Source: an uncultured Sphingomonadaceae bacterium
GTDB taxonomy: Bacteria > Pseudomonadota > Alphaproteobacteria > Sphingomonadales > Sphingomonadaceae
NCBI GenBank assembly: GCA_947503245.1
Contig: CANNCV010000001.1
Coordinates: 557,501 to 621,500, forward strand
Direction: 5' to 3'
DNA length: 64,000 nucleotides
The notes under the pieces were generated by a model that saw only the letters and a list, made by a program, of their open reading frames with translations, was not told where the DNA came from and did not search any database. The position numbers and the translations under genes were made by a program. Of the stretch, positions 1 through 9,491 are shown in pieces. How positions within the stretch are numbered: position 1 is the stretch's first letter; every line of letters begins with the position of its first letter.

Positions 1-184
1 AGCTTTTGCGGGCGTTGATATAATTGTTCAATACCAGCTGGGCATGGGTAAGATTGCCGCCGCTCTTATCCTGGTCGACAAAACCGACCTGTATTTCGCG
101 CGGGCCAATGCCGGTGGATGCCAATTGTATGACCGCTTCTACGATCTTGGCTCCTGTGCCGCCTACGCCAATCAAGATATCCAT
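1..184 (-). CDS. Tubulin/FtsZ-like protein, N-terminal fragment (runs off left edge)
   Basis: Only the first 61 codons are in the window; the frame is open to base 1. The ATG at 184 is the only plausible start, as no in-frame start lies just upstream. The N-terminus reads MDILIGVGGTGAKIV, a hydrophobic strand followed by a GxGGTG loop like the first nucleotide-binding loop of FtsZ/tubulin-fold proteins. A second strand follows with GFVDQDKSGG. Bacterial tubulin-like proteins (Tubulin_2 type, FtsZ-like families) start this way, often beside vWA and membrane proteins as here. Assignment rests on about 60 residues plus context; another Rossmann-like nucleotide-binding protein is possible. It lies 69 bp downstream of the four-helix membrane protein gene on the same strand. 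Confidence 0.6.
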   Translation of the reverse strand, partial: MDILIGVGGTGAKIVEAVIQLASTGIGPREIQVGFVDQDKSGGNLTHAQLVLNNYINARKS

Positions 185-253
185 AAATTTTTCCGTTTCA
201 TGTCGCTATTGGACATTTGTTTCAGATAAACAGTTCTCATCCATGCCATCGCT

Positions 254-829
254 TTAAAGCGGTAATGATGGCTGCATAATATCCGGCGTTGCGAGCTTAG
301 TGCCGCCCGCATAGATAAGTGCAGACAATATAATCAAACCTGCTGGCCAACCCCAGGCCAATGCGGGCTGTAATTTTGTCGGCCAAAGACCAAAAAGCTC
401 AGTAAAATGGGCCAATGCGCCCAATATAATAATCAGAATCAGCATGATGACGATCAATTTCGTCCAATTCGGCCGCAAAGCCTTAAATTCATCTGGTGTG
501 CTGGCCTTTTCCGCCTCAATCGCTGCCTGAGCAACAAAAGCGATACCAAACAATAAGGGGATTACCATCGCAATGGCATACCAGTTGAGCAGGCTGCCCT
601 CGGCACGCTCTGCTTCACGTTCCAAAAACTGGTCGAGAGCGACAATATTTTCCTGAATCTGTTCTTCGGTCAGGCCATCGCCATTTTGCTCGGCCAGATT
701 TTGCTCATAGCGCTCAACAATCTCTGCATTAAGAGATTCGCTGCCGCTAACGGACAAGGATGCCAAAAAGCCAACGGCCAAGGTCACAACCAGCCATAGT
801 CCGAAATATTTGGCCAAAGCATTTACCAT
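254..829 (-). CDS. Four-helix membrane protein of the tubulin-like/vWA cluster
   Basis: 191 residues, not recognised as a named family. Predicted helices by eye: about 8-28, 84-105, 125-147 and 158-178. Between helices 1 and 2 lies an acidic, Glu/Gln-rich stretch (about 30-78) likely to be helical or coiled coil. It is 25 bp downstream of the vWA-like gene and 69 bp upstream of the tubulin-like gene, so the three are probably one transcription unit. Inference: a membrane anchor or scaffold for the cytoplasmic tubulin-like protein. No catalytic motif is visible. Confidence 0.75.
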   Translation of the reverse strand: MVNALAKYFGLWLVVTLAVGFLASLSVSGSESLNAEIVERYEQNLAEQNGDGLTEEQIQENIVALDQFLEREAERAEGSLLNWYAIAMVIPLLFGIAFVAQAAIEAEKASTPDEFKALRPNWTKLIVIMLILIIILGALAHFTELFGLWPTKLQPALAWGWPAGLIILSALIYAGGTKLATPDIMQPSLPL

Positions 830-854
830 TTACTCTTCTCCGTGATGGTCGGCA

Positions 855-2354
855 TTATTCGACCTCCAATACAAAATGCGATACAGAGCGTGTGACAGTC
901 TCGCGTCCGTTTTCAATCAATTCATTGGTGAGCATCCGTCGCAAAGGCTCCAGCCCAGGGGCGTTGATTTCTCTGCGGTTGCGCAAATTGGCAGTAATTT
1001 GCGCGCTCGACATAGACCAGCTGGTCATCCACGAAGCGGCAGGATGATCGGGAACAAGGCCAGCCTGACCGGCTGTCAGTTGGACAAGATAGGTGCCGGG
1101 ATTCCGTATTGACGACAGGTCGATAGTATCTGCGGTGAGAAGATAATTTATCTTCTGGCCCTTGGTCTTCCAACCGGATTTGGGCAATTCAGGGGCCGCT
1201 ACCCACATGGTGGAGAAGCATTCTGCGCTTTGCGCCTCACCTTCGGACAATTGCCATATACGTGAGGATTGGCGCGGCTCGTCACCAATAACTTCATAAG
1301 GTGCCACGGTCGCATTTGCTTCCAATGCTATCGACAATCCCTGCTTGGCATCATCATTTTCCGTCTTGTCCTTATCAAAATTGAGTTGCTGCAATGTCCC
1401 CAATTTACGGGCCAGCAAAGGATTGGTCGTAGCGCGTTTTGGGCGAAAGCCGGTGCGGGTGCCGCGCACTTTGGTCTGCGCATATTGTAAGCTGCCTGCA
1501 GATTGCCCGAACATGGCAAAGGCGCGCCGTGCGGATTCAGTCCCAGGGCCGCCAAGACCTTTGGTTTCGGAAGTGGACAGATAATCGTGAAATGATCTGA
1601 CATGCCTTGGTTGTCCGATCATCAACATAATTAAAGGCCTGCGCCTCAGCTTGGCGGGGTAGGTTTTTCCGGCATGATATATAGGGCCATCAAAAGGCAC
1701 ACGCAGGCCCAAAATTCCAATAGCCAGATTATCTTCGGTCACTGCCGTGCGTAGTTCGCCGCCAACAGATGCTTCAAAGTCATCCGCGGCCGACGTGTCG
1801 TCCAACATCAGATCGGTGACAATGATGGTCAATTGTTCAGTGCCATTTTTGGCATTTTCAGTGCGCTGTTTGGCGACCAGAGCCAAGACATCGGTTATCC
1901 GGGTTTCGGTGCCGGTATAAACGGCTGGTTTCCCATAGGCTTCAGGGTCGGGTAGTGGCTTTGTGCCGATTGTCTTGTCGAACCGGTAAAAATCGACCTG
2001 ACCTTTTTCAGCACCCTTATAAATGGCGCCGCTGCGGGTGTAATTTTTGGTCTCGGTGATGAAATTTGCAATGATGTTGGAACTGCCCTGCGAAGGATTA
2101 ACATATCCTCTCATACCGGCAGAAGCGTCAAGATAGACCGCAATGCGGCTAGGCGCATCTTTGATGGCTTTTTCGCGGTCCAGAAAGTCGGTAACCTGAT
2201 CGGGCAGACATACAGATGCTGTTTCAGGTGCGGCATCGTCTTTGCCGCTCATAAACAGAAAAAAATACGCCACAGCCAAGATCGCCAGCAAGGCAATTGC
2301 GCCCAGTGCGATTCCAATCATGTTGCCATTGGCCTTCTCGGTTTTGCGGACCAA
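855..2354 (-). CDS. Membrane-anchored von Willebrand factor A-like protein
   Basis: 499 residues from the TTG at 2354, chosen because a GAGGGAGAGAGAGG Shine-Dalgarno stretch precedes it; the frame stays open to another TTG at 2417. A single N-terminal membrane segment (about 12-35) is followed by a probable vWA domain. The strand IAVYLDASAGMRGY carries a MIDAS-like DxSxG, with Gly where DxSxS is usual. A second strand ends TIIVTDLMLDD, matching the later Asp of the fold. The C-terminal half has no recognised domain. The gene heads the minus-strand vWA/membrane/tubulin-like unit and diverges from the SH3-like protein gene. vWA domains usually mediate metal-dependent protein contacts, so an assembly role beside a tubulin-like protein is plausible but inferred. 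Confidence 0.7.
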   Translation of the reverse strand: MVRKTEKANGNMIGIALGAIALLAILAVAYFFLFMSGKDDAAPETASVCLPDQVTDFLDREKAIKDAPSRIAVYLDASAGMRGYVNPSQGSSNIIANFITETKNYTRSGAIYKGAEKGQVDFYRFDKTIGTKPLPDPEAYGKPAVYTGTETRITDVLALVAKQRTENAKNGTEQLTIIVTDLMLDDTSAADDFEASVGGELRTAVTEDNLAIGILGLRVPFDGPIYHAGKTYPAKLRRRPLIMLMIGQPRHVRSFHDYLSTSETKGLGGPGTESARRAFAMFGQSAGSLQYAQTKVRGTRTGFRPKRATTNPLLARKLGTLQQLNFDKDKTENDDAKQGLSIALEANATVAPYEVIGDEPRQSSRIWQLSEGEAQSAECFSTMWVAAPELPKSGWKTKGQKINYLLTADTIDLSSIRNPGTYLVQLTAGQAGLVPDHPAASWMTSWSMSSAQITANLRNRREINAPGLEPLRRMLTNELIENGRETVTRSVSHFVLEVE

Positions 2355-2497
2355 AGCCTCTCTCTCCCTCAAAATAATTGCTGGTCTTGCGCAACCTGAG
2401 CGATTGCATCTCCCCAATCACCATTTATCATATGGTAAACTAATCGATTCGCAAGCGATTTAATTTGACGAAGACTTGTGATGGGGGCGCAAGTTAT

Positions 2498-3919
2498 ATG
2501 GTAAATAATCAAAGAAAATTGACCATCATTGTCAATGATGGGCGCAAACTTATCAGGCTGCCCAATGAAAAAAAGTGGCGCATTGCGATTGATAATAAGC
2601 TTATCGATAGAAATACTATTGTCACTTGTGAATATGAGGGCGGAGATCGCAGCGATATTATGGCGCAGGACTGCCCAGAACTGGCAGTTTTACTTGATGA
2701 ATATCTAGGCCCGGAGCCTGAAGTTAATGATGCGCCGTCAGCTGAAACACCGCCTGAAACGCCAGATGATGCTTCTATCGAACAGACCGTTAACTTCACC
2801 ATAGTTGGCGATGATGATGCAGTGCCGCAAGGCGAAGATGCAGCTAAAGCGTCCCTTGCTGCTTCAGCCCCTATTGTGGCTCCACCAATCGTAACAGAAA
2901 CGCAATTGCCTCCTGTTGCTCCGCCTCCCCCACCGCCTGTCGAACCCGCCGTCGAACTTCCTGCTGAACCTGATCCACCCGAAGGTGTTGCCGAGCCTGT
3001 ACGCGGTGTTTCTCCTTTATTGGTGGCGCTTTGTATTGTTGTGGTTTGTGGCGGCATAGTGTGGTTAGCTATTGCCGTTCGCAGTGCGAATGATGGCGAG
3101 GCTGTGGTATATGAAGAGCCGGAACCTGAATCGGTTATTCGCTATGTATCTGCTAAGGCCAATTTGCGGGCCGAGGCAACGGGCACAAGCCGCGCAAGGG
3201 GCAGCATTGCACGCGGCGAAGAAGTGCAAGGCTATTATGTGCCCAGTATTGTTGATCCATCGATAAACTGGTTCCGCATCACCAGTGGTGAGCATGCAGG
3301 GAAATTCACCTATGGTCCCAATTTGGTGGAAAATGAAATGCCTGCAATTGAGACCTTTTATGCGGGCAAATACAGGGTCTTGGCCGATACGGTGCAACTT
3401 GCACAGCCAAGCGATACATCGCCCCAAAAAGGGTCAAAGACTGTCTCCATAGGCAGCGAATTGGAAGTTATGGGGACAGTGAATGGCAAATATGCTGAGA
3501 TATATAATGGTGCCGGAGATATTGGCTATATTGATTGGCGCTATTTTGGCGGACCAGGCGGCAAGGGGGAGCGTGCGACCATTCGCATTGTGAACACTTG
3601 TGATAGCAGCCAGAGCTTCTACTTTGCCTGGAAGAGAATAGCGGGGGATTGGCTTCTGGTTGATCGTTATATTAGTGCCAATAGCAGCTATAAACTCCGC
3701 TCACGTGAAGGAGAGGCGCTGACCAATACGTCAGAGCTATATTATTTGATTAGCCAGAGGCAGCGCCCACCTTTCAACACTATCAGCTATAGCGGCGCTG
3801 GCGAATATACATATCGCGGTGACAATAAAAGCTATAAACTCGCTAAAGCCTTACCGCGGCTAACCCCTCAAGGGGTTTATGAGGTAACCTTTGAGGGCGA
3901 TCTGTGCGGACCTGCATGA
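2498..3919 (+). CDS. Single-pass membrane protein: novel N-terminal module, Pro-rich linker, SH3-like repeats
   Basis: 473 residues from the ATG at 2498. This start, rather than an in-frame TTG at 2465, matches the N-terminus of the next gene. Residues about 1-75 form a module shared with that gene (IIVNDGRK, KKWRIAID, MAQDCPEL, LLDEYLGPEP). An acidic and proline-rich linker follows to about 170, with PVAPPPPPPVEPAVELP. One membrane segment lies at about 172-195. After it come two bacterial-SH3-like units, the first starting YVSAKANLRAEAT and the second ending AEIYNGAGDIGYIDW. A C-terminal beta-rich domain of about 115 residues is not recognised. The predicted topology puts the shared module in the cytoplasm and the SH3-like units in the periplasm. 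It diverges from the vWA gene and precedes the DUF805 protein gene, probably co-transcribed. Confidence 0.7.
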   Translation: MVNNQRKLTIIVNDGRKLIRLPNEKKWRIAIDNKLIDRNTIVTCEYEGGDRSDIMAQDCPELAVLLDEYLGPEPEVNDAPSAETPPETPDDASIEQTVNFTIVGDDDAVPQGEDAAKASLAASAPIVAPPIVTETQLPPVAPPPPPPVEPAVELPAEPDPPEGVAEPVRGVSPLLVALCIVVVCGGIVWLAIAVRSANDGEAVVYEEPEPESVIRYVSAKANLRAEATGTSRARGSIARGEEVQGYYVPSIVDPSINWFRITSGEHAGKFTYGPNLVENEMPAIETFYAGKYRVLADTVQLAQPSDTSPQKGSKTVSIGSELEVMGTVNGKYAEIYNGAGDIGYIDWRYFGGPGGKGERATIRIVNTCDSSQSFYFAWKRIAGDWLLVDRYISANSSYKLRSREGEALTNTSELYYLISQRQRPPFNTISYSGAGEYTYRGDNKSYKLAKALPRLTPQGVYEVTFEGDLCGPA

Positions 3920-3965
3920 TGGTATGTAACAGGCCAAACAATTATAGCGCGAAAAGGGAATGACA

Positions 3966-4958
3966 ATGTCTTCCTCGCATCAGCCTGTTATTATCGTGGA
4001 TGATGGCCAGCGTAAATATATGCTGTCCAATGCGCGCAAATGGCGGCGCGCTATTGATGCGCGGATGATCACATGGGAAACCCCTATTGAATATGAAGCG
4101 GAGGCCGATAACCGCATCAGCATGGCTGCTGGTGATTGCCCTGTTTTAACCGATATATTGCTGGAGATGCTGGGGCCGCGACCTATAATGCCTTCACCTA
4201 TTCCCACGCAGGAAGCCGAACAAGAAGACGAGCTTGGGATAGAGGCCGATAGGGTTCCTGACGCTGAACCTGATCAAGATATAAACGCTCCAGATGCCAA
4301 TATTTCTGAGACCAATAATCTGGATGATAACGCGCTAGCTGCACGTGCAGCCAATGATGCATTAACAGCAGATGATGAGTCCGATCTGGAGAAGCGCTTG
4401 GCTGCTCTTGAGCGCGAAGTCGACGCCGCGGCAGATAGTGTTCCGGCTGTTCGCAAATCGGGCCAAGGCCTATCGGGCGACAAAAAGGCACAGCGGGGAA
4501 ATACCACATCGCCTTCTCGCCCACCTGCTTATCAGCCAGCACGGCGCAAAAGCAGCGAACCCGCGCAGCGCCCTTGGGGCAAGAATGATATATTTGAAGA
4601 TCTGATGACGCCAAACGTAAAGCAGGGCGATAAATTGCCTGCTAAACGGCCAGTAACTATTCCGCCTGGAGAGGATAATGCCTTTTCATTCGCTGGCAGG
4701 ATTGGGCGCAGCACATTTTTTGCGCATAATGCCGGTGCGATTTTCATCTGGTTGATTCTGCTAGCTTGGCTAGGTGAAGATTCTTCTTGGCTGGGTATAG
4801 CGTCAATAGCCTTAATATGGGTGGCATTGGCAGCCAGTGTGAAGCGGTGCCGCGATATGGGGATCACTCCATGGTGGCTGCTCGTTGGTTTGGTGCCTGC
4901 TTTTGGCATTATACTTTTGCTGATTTTGCTGTTCTCTCCAACCAAAAACGGCAAATAA
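3966..4958 (+). CDS. DUF805 membrane protein with the shared N-terminal module
   Basis: 330 residues. The ATG at 3966 is preferred over the one at 3960 because AAAAGGG lies 7 bases before it. Residues about 1-75 repeat the module of the preceding gene (VIIVDDGQRKYML, RKWRRAID, MAAGDCPVL, LLEMLGPRP). A long acidic, low-complexity linker follows to about 230. The C-terminal 100 residues look like DUF805: FAGRIGRSTFF at its start, three hydrophobic helices, and the conserved VKRCRDMGITPWW. It converges with the M20 peptidase gene, stop to stop within about 16 bases. The module is likely cytoplasmic and tethered by the DUF805 helices. Function unknown. Confidence 0.75.
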   Translation: MSSSHQPVIIVDDGQRKYMLSNARKWRRAIDARMITWETPIEYEAEADNRISMAAGDCPVLTDILLEMLGPRPIMPSPIPTQEAEQEDELGIEADRVPDAEPDQDINAPDANISETNNLDDNALAARAANDALTADDESDLEKRLAALEREVDAAADSVPAVRKSGQGLSGDKKAQRGNTTSPSRPPAYQPARRKSSEPAQRPWGKNDIFEDLMTPNVKQGDKLPAKRPVTIPPGEDNAFSFAGRIGRSTFFAHNAGAIFIWLILLAWLGEDSSWLGIASIALIWVALAASVKRCRDMGITPWWLLVGLVPAFGIILLLILLFSPTKNGK

Positions 4959-4974
4959 GTACAATGTGCCGAGC

Positions 4975-6255
4975 TTAGTCGTTGGTTTCTGCCAAAATGG
5001 TCAACAGCAACACTTGCAGAGCAATATGGGTGTCTTTGTCCTCCCAGCTTTCATTGGGCGCATGGGCGTTACGGCTAATACCGCCACGGCCCAGAGTGAT
5101 GGCAGGGATGCCCAAGGATAGCGGAATATTGGCATCGGTTGATGAAGCAACCTGTTGCGGCTGCATCCCCAATTGACGTATCGCGCTCATGGCATTGGCC
5201 ACCAAGGCCGCATCCTCGGCATTGCTGCCAGCGGGGCGCCTGCCAACCGATTTGATCTCAACCGTGAGTGGGTCATTAGCGCTGCGCCGTGCATTCTCTA
5301 CCTCAAGCGCCTCGGCCATTGCGTTCTGAAAAACCCTATCAAGCGCTGCCAGCTTATCAGGATTGGCCGAGCGCATATCGACCTCCATCCAGCTGGTAAA
5401 GGGGATGGAATTGATCGACGTGCCGCCGCCGATCCGACCAACTGAAAATGTTGCTTTTGGTCCTTCTTGCGTTATCGGCGTTGCGGCCTCGGTAAAGCGC
5501 GTAATAGCTTCGGCCAGCGCCTGATGCGGATGGGCACGGCCAAAAGCCCCATAGCTATGACCGCCAGGGCCAGAAAATGTAACGCGGTAACGATGAGAGC
5601 CGACAGCTGTCGTAACCAATCGGCTAGCCCCGCCGCCATCAATGGCGATCATGCTGGAAATATTCGGGCCGCCTTCGGCAAAAAGTGCGCGCACCCCGCG
5701 CAAATCGCCTAGCCCTTCTTCACCGACCGATCCGACAAAAAGGATATCGCGCTGGGTCGTGATACCATGCAGTTCCATCACTTCTGCCAGTGCCAGCAGC
5801 GCAACCAGCCCTTGAGAATTGTCACCAATGCCCGGGGCAAAATATTGATTGCCTTCACGCCGCACGGTGACATCAGTTCCGGCAGGGAACACAGTATCCA
5901 GATGTGCGACAAGAGCCAATGCGCCGGTCTCTTTGCCTGTTCCTGCGCGGCGAGCGATGACATTGCCTGTGCTATCAATGGTGACATCAGTAAGGCCAAT
6001 ATCGCGCAGTCGCTGCGCAAAGTCGGCTGCGCGGGCTTCTTCGGCAAATGGCGGTGCTGGAATTTCGGTAATAGCGATCAGCCGCTCAATATTTCTCTCG
6101 CGCATATCTTCAAGCGATTGCAGCGCAGCACTCACCTTTGGCCGCGCTGAAATATTCGCAATACGCTGATCAGTATTTTGTGCTTGAAGCGGCGCCAAGG
6201 CAAGGCCAGCGAGAGTTGCAAAGATGATGAGTGGGCGAAATGGTAAAAGCGACAT
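4975..6255 (-). CDS. Secreted M20-family metallopeptidase
   Basis: 426 residues from the ATG at 6255, which has AAAGG 8 bases before it and begins a signal peptide (MSLLPFRPLIIF, cleavage near LQAQ). M20 dizinc hydrolase motifs are visible: VAHLDTVFPAG with the first metal His/Asp, GIGDNSQG with the bridging Asp, and GSVGEEGLGDLRG with the catalytic Glu pair. A lid/dimerisation segment (SHRYRVTFSGPGGHSYGAF) and a C-terminal metal His (RGGISRNAHAPNE) follow. It probably removes residues from peptides in the periplasm; the exact substrate (dipeptide, tripeptide or acyl amino acid) cannot be told. It lies 112 bp downstream of leuB on the same strand but is not obviously part of that pathway. Confidence 0.85.
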   Translation of the reverse strand: MSLLPFRPLIIFATLAGLALAPLQAQNTDQRIANISARPKVSAALQSLEDMRERNIERLIAITEIPAPPFAEEARAADFAQRLRDIGLTDVTIDSTGNVIARRAGTGKETGALALVAHLDTVFPAGTDVTVRREGNQYFAPGIGDNSQGLVALLALAEVMELHGITTQRDILFVGSVGEEGLGDLRGVRALFAEGGPNISSMIAIDGGGASRLVTTAVGSHRYRVTFSGPGGHSYGAFGRAHPHQALAEAITRFTEAATPITQEGPKATFSVGRIGGGTSINSIPFTSWMEVDMRSANPDKLAALDRVFQNAMAEALEVENARRSANDPLTVEIKSVGRRPAGSNAEDAALVANAMSAIRQLGMQPQQVASSTDANIPLSLGIPAITLGRGGISRNAHAPNESWEDKDTHIALQVLLLTILAETND

Positions 6256-6367
6256 GCACGAGCCTTTGGCGAATAATGTGGATGGTTTTGGAAACACTAG
6301 CCCATCGCCATGCTATGCCGCAAGCAGCATGACGGGCGCGCAGCAAGCAAATTTCGCTGGCGCTATT

Positions 6368-7414
6368 TTAGAGCTGGCCCGCAATTGCTGCGGCTGCGGC
6401 GCTGCAGCCTGTATCGCCGCCCAGATCATGCGTGCGCAGACCGGAGCCAAGAGCGCTTTGCACGGCAGCTTCAATTGCCGCGGCAGGTTCTTCCAAACCA
6501 AGACTATGACGCAGCATCATGGCAGCAGAGAGGATTGCGCCAATAGGGTTAGCAATATCCTGGCCTGCAATATCCGGTGCAGAGCCGTGAATGGGTTCGT
6601 AAAGGCCAGGGCCATTGGTTCCCAAAGATGCCGATGGCAACAGGCCGATCGAGCCGGAAATGACACTGGCTTCATCGCTCAAAATATCGCCGAACATATT
6701 TTCGGTCAGCATGACATCATAAGCTGACGGGTCGGTGATAAGCTTCATTGCCATGGAATCGACCAGCTGGTGCGTTAGTTCGACATCGGGAAACTCATCC
6801 CTGTGCAGAGTATTGACTGCATTGCGCCATAATCGGCTAGTGGCCAGCACATTGGCTTTGTCAACGCTGACCAACTTGCCGCTACGTGCCTGTGCAGCGG
6901 TGAAAGCAATGCGCGCAACCCGTTCCACTTCTGCGCGGCTATAGCGGCATAGGTCAGAGGCGTTTTCGTCGCTCTCTTCACGTTCGCCAAAATAAACGCC
7001 GCCGGTTAGTTCGCGCACGATCAGCATATCTGTGCCGCGCACACGCTCAGCCCGCAATGGGGAGAAATCCTCTAAGCCGGTCATTATTGCAACGGGCCGT
7101 AAATTGGCAAACACCTGCATTTGGGCGCGCAGGGATAGCAGGCCTTGTTCAGGTCGCACTGGTGCGCCATCATATTTTGGGTCGCCCACTGCGCCAAGAA
7201 AGACCGCATCGCTCGCCAAACAGGCAGAGAGCGTATCATCGGGCAATGATGTGCCAGTTGCATCAATCGCAGCTCCGCCAAACAGCTTCTCATTACAATG
7301 CAGATTAAGCGCAAATTTGGCAGCTACGGCATTCAATATTGTCTGCATTGCGCGCGTAACTTCGGGTCCGATACCGTCACCGGGCAGCAAGATAATATTA
7401 TGTTGATCGGTCAT
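6368..7414 (-). CDS. leuB: 3-isopropylmalate dehydrogenase
   Basis: 348 residues, full length for LeuB. It oxidises and decarboxylates 3-isopropylmalate with NAD to the precursor of 2-ketoisocaproate, third step of leucine synthesis in the cytoplasm. Motifs: LLPGDGIGPEV near the N-terminus, the substrate-binding Arg segment RERVRGTDMLIVRELTGG, and NMFGDILSDEAS for Mg and cofactor binding. The start ATG at 7414 overlaps the leuD stop by four bases (ATGA), implying translational coupling. Last leu gene of the cluster. Confidence 0.97.
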   Translation of the reverse strand: MTDQHNIILLPGDGIGPEVTRAMQTILNAVAAKFALNLHCNEKLFGGAAIDATGTSLPDDTLSACLASDAVFLGAVGDPKYDGAPVRPEQGLLSLRAQMQVFANLRPVAIMTGLEDFSPLRAERVRGTDMLIVRELTGGVYFGEREESDENASDLCRYSRAEVERVARIAFTAAQARSGKLVSVDKANVLATSRLWRNAVNTLHRDEFPDVELTHQLVDSMAMKLITDPSAYDVMLTENMFGDILSDEASVISGSIGLLPSASLGTNGPGLYEPIHGSAPDIAGQDIANPIGAILSAAMMLRHSLGLEEPAAAIEAAVQSALGSGLRTHDLGGDTGCSAAAAAIAGQL

Positions 7415-7995
7415 GATTCAGCTCTGATTTGTGCGATTTCGAAACGGCTAATAGCCTCACGCTGCGCCAGTAACGCGCCGAGCGGATCCACTCCGTCAAG
7501 CAAACATCGGCGGGCAAAACGCTCAATTGTAAAGTGGCAGCTTATGCCGTCTGCGCTAAGCTGCTCATTCTCCAGATCTACCGTGATGGACAGGCCGGGT
7601 TTGTCCAGCAATTGCGCGTGAATGTCAGCGGGCACTTGCACCGGCAGCAAACCGTTTTTCAGGGCGTTGCTGGTGAAAATATCGGCAATGTCAGAGGAGA
7701 TAACCACACGAAAACCAAAGTCCAGCAGGGCCCAAGGCGCATGTTCACGCGATGAACCGCAGCCAAAATTCGGACCAGCCACCAATATCTGATGGGTGGC
7801 CGTGTTAACATGGTTGAGCACATGATTGTCACGCAGCGCACCATTTTCACCGCGCCGCCAGTCATAAAAGGCTTTGTCGCCCAGTCCTGCGCTTTCCGTT
7901 GTGGTTAAAAAACGCGCTGGAATAATCTGATCAGTGTCGATATCGGCTTGCTCCAATATCACGCTTTTGGATGTCAGCTTGGTAAAAGGGGTCAT
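7411..7995 (-). CDS. leuD: 3-isopropylmalate dehydratase small subunit
   Basis: 194 residues. Small subunit of isopropylmalate isomerase, pairing with LeuC. Signature [18 protein letters not shown] near the N-terminus and [17 protein letters not shown], the swivelling-domain substrate loop. It overlaps both neighbours by four bases (leuC stop/leuD start and leuD stop/leuB start), giving tight coupling that suits a heterodimer. Confidence 0.97.
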   Translation of the reverse strand: MTPFTKLTSKSVILEQADIDTDQIIPARFLTTTESAGLGDKAFYDWRRGENGALRDNHVLNHVNTATHQILVAGPNFGCGSSREHAPWALLDFGFRVVISSDIADIFTSNALKNGLLPVQVPADIHAQLLDKPGLSITVDLENEQLSADGISCHFTIERFARRCLLDGVDPLGALLAQREAISRFEIAQIRAES

Positions 7996-9440
7996 GCCGC
8001 GCTGCTTTCTTCAGTCTGGTCACTATCGGCAAACTGGCCGGCAAATTGGCGTGGGTCAGCCAGATAGCCATTTACTGCGCATGCCGCAGCCGTAGCGGGG
8101 CTAGCCAGCATGGTGCGCACATCTTTGCCCTGCCGCCCTTTAAAATTGCGATTGGAAGTAGAAACGACCAGTTCGCCCGGTTGCCCTTTATCGCCGTTCA
8201 TGGCGATACACATGGAACAGCCCGGCTCGCGCCATTCCGCTCCAGCAGCAATAAATATACTGTGCAGTCCTTCGGCTTCAGCCTCAGCCTTGATAGCTTC
8301 TGAACCCGGGGCTACCAACATGGCGACATGATCTGCAACTTTGCGGCCTCGCAAGATATTTGCCGCAGCACGCAAATCGGTCAGTCGCGCATTAGTGCAG
8401 CTGCCGATAAATACTCGGTCAACGCGCACAGCATCAAAATCCTGCCCGGCCTGAAGCTGCATATAGTCCGCAGCCTCACGCGCATTGTCATTGGCCAGCG
8501 CAGGGTGCTGCCCGTTAATCGCCGCTGCTGCATCGGGGGAGACGCCATAGGTAATCATTGGTGTGATCGTACTGGCGTCAATCTCTATTTCCTGATCAAA
8601 ATGCGCATCATCATCGCTGTGCAATTGCTTCCACTGAGAGACAGCATCGGCCCAGTCTTTGGTTTTGGGTGCGCGTTCGCGACCTTCCAAAAAGGCAAAT
8701 GTTGTTTCATCAGGCGCAACCAGACCGACACGTGCACCAGCCTCTATTGACATGTTGCACAATGTCATACGCCCTTCCATATCCAGCGCTTCCACTGCGG
8801 GGCCAGCAAATTCCATAGCATGGCCCTGTCCGCCATCAGCACCGACATGGGCGATCATCGCCAGCGCCATATCCTTGGCAGAAACCCCTGGTTGCAACGC
8901 ACCAGTAAAGCGCACACGCATGGTTTTTGCTTTGCGCTGGAACAGGCATTGCGTCGCCAGCACATGGCCAACTTCTGTTGTGCCAATACCAAAGGCCAGT
9001 GCACCAAATGCGCCATGGGTGGAGGTATGGCTATCGCCGCACACAATCGTCTTGCCCGGCTGGGTCAGGCCCAATTCGGGGCCGATAACATGCACAATAC
9101 CGCGCCGGTGATCGCCTAGACCAAACAGCTCTATGCCATAATCGGCGCAATGGTCTTGCAGTGCCGCAACCTGCGTGGCGGCGTCTTCGGTTGCATAGGG
9201 TAGGCTGCCATCCTTATTGGCGGGCAGGGTCGGCACACTATGGTCCAAAGTGGCTTTGGTCAGATCAGGCCGCCGTACATCCAGACCGCGCTCTTTCAAA
9301 ACAGTAAAGGCTTGCGGTGAAGTGACTTCGTGCACCAGATGCAGATCGATATATAATATCGCAGGGCTGTCCTTGCCCTCTGGCGCTACCAGATGGGCAT
9401 CCCATAACTTGTCATATAGGGTTTGGGGAGTGTCAGTCAT
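7992..9440 (-). CDS. leuC: 3-isopropylmalate dehydratase large subunit
   Basis: 482 residues from the ATG at 9440 ([16 protein letters not shown]), chosen over an in-frame upstream start at 9485 because it fits the family N-terminus and has GGGAAA before it. Aconitase-superfamily 4Fe-4S enzyme converting 2- to 3-isopropylmalate with LeuD. Cluster cysteines are in [15 protein letters not shown] and [25 protein letters not shown] is the substrate loop. About 300 bp of repeat-rich DNA separate it from leuA upstream, so it may be expressed by read-through. Confidence 0.97.
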   Translation of the reverse strand: MTDTPQTLYDKLWDAHLVAPEGKDSPAILYIDLHLVHEVTSPQAFTVLKERGLDVRRPDLTKATLDHSVPTLPANKDGSLPYATEDAATQVAALQDHCADYGIELFGLGDHRRGIVHVIGPELGLTQPGKTIVCGDSHTSTHGAFGALAFGIGTTEVGHVLATQCLFQRKAKTMRVRFTGALQPGVSAKDMALAMIAHVGADGGQGHAMEFAGPAVEALDMEGRMTLCNMSIEAGARVGLVAPDETTFAFLEGRERAPKTKDWADAVSQWKQLHSDDDAHFDQEIEIDASTITPMITYGVSPDAAAAINGQHPALANDNAREAADYMQLQAGQDFDAVRVDRVFIGSCTNARLTDLRAAANILRGRKVADHVAMLVAPGSEAIKAEAEAEGLHSIFIAAGAEWREPGCSMCIAMNGDKGQPGELVVSTSNRNFKGRQGKDVRTMLASPATAAACAVNGYLADPRQFAGQFADSDQTEESSAA

Positions 9441-9491
9441 ATCGTTTCCCATCGCTGTTAGCCAACGGGACGCTTCTGGCGTCACGCATAG

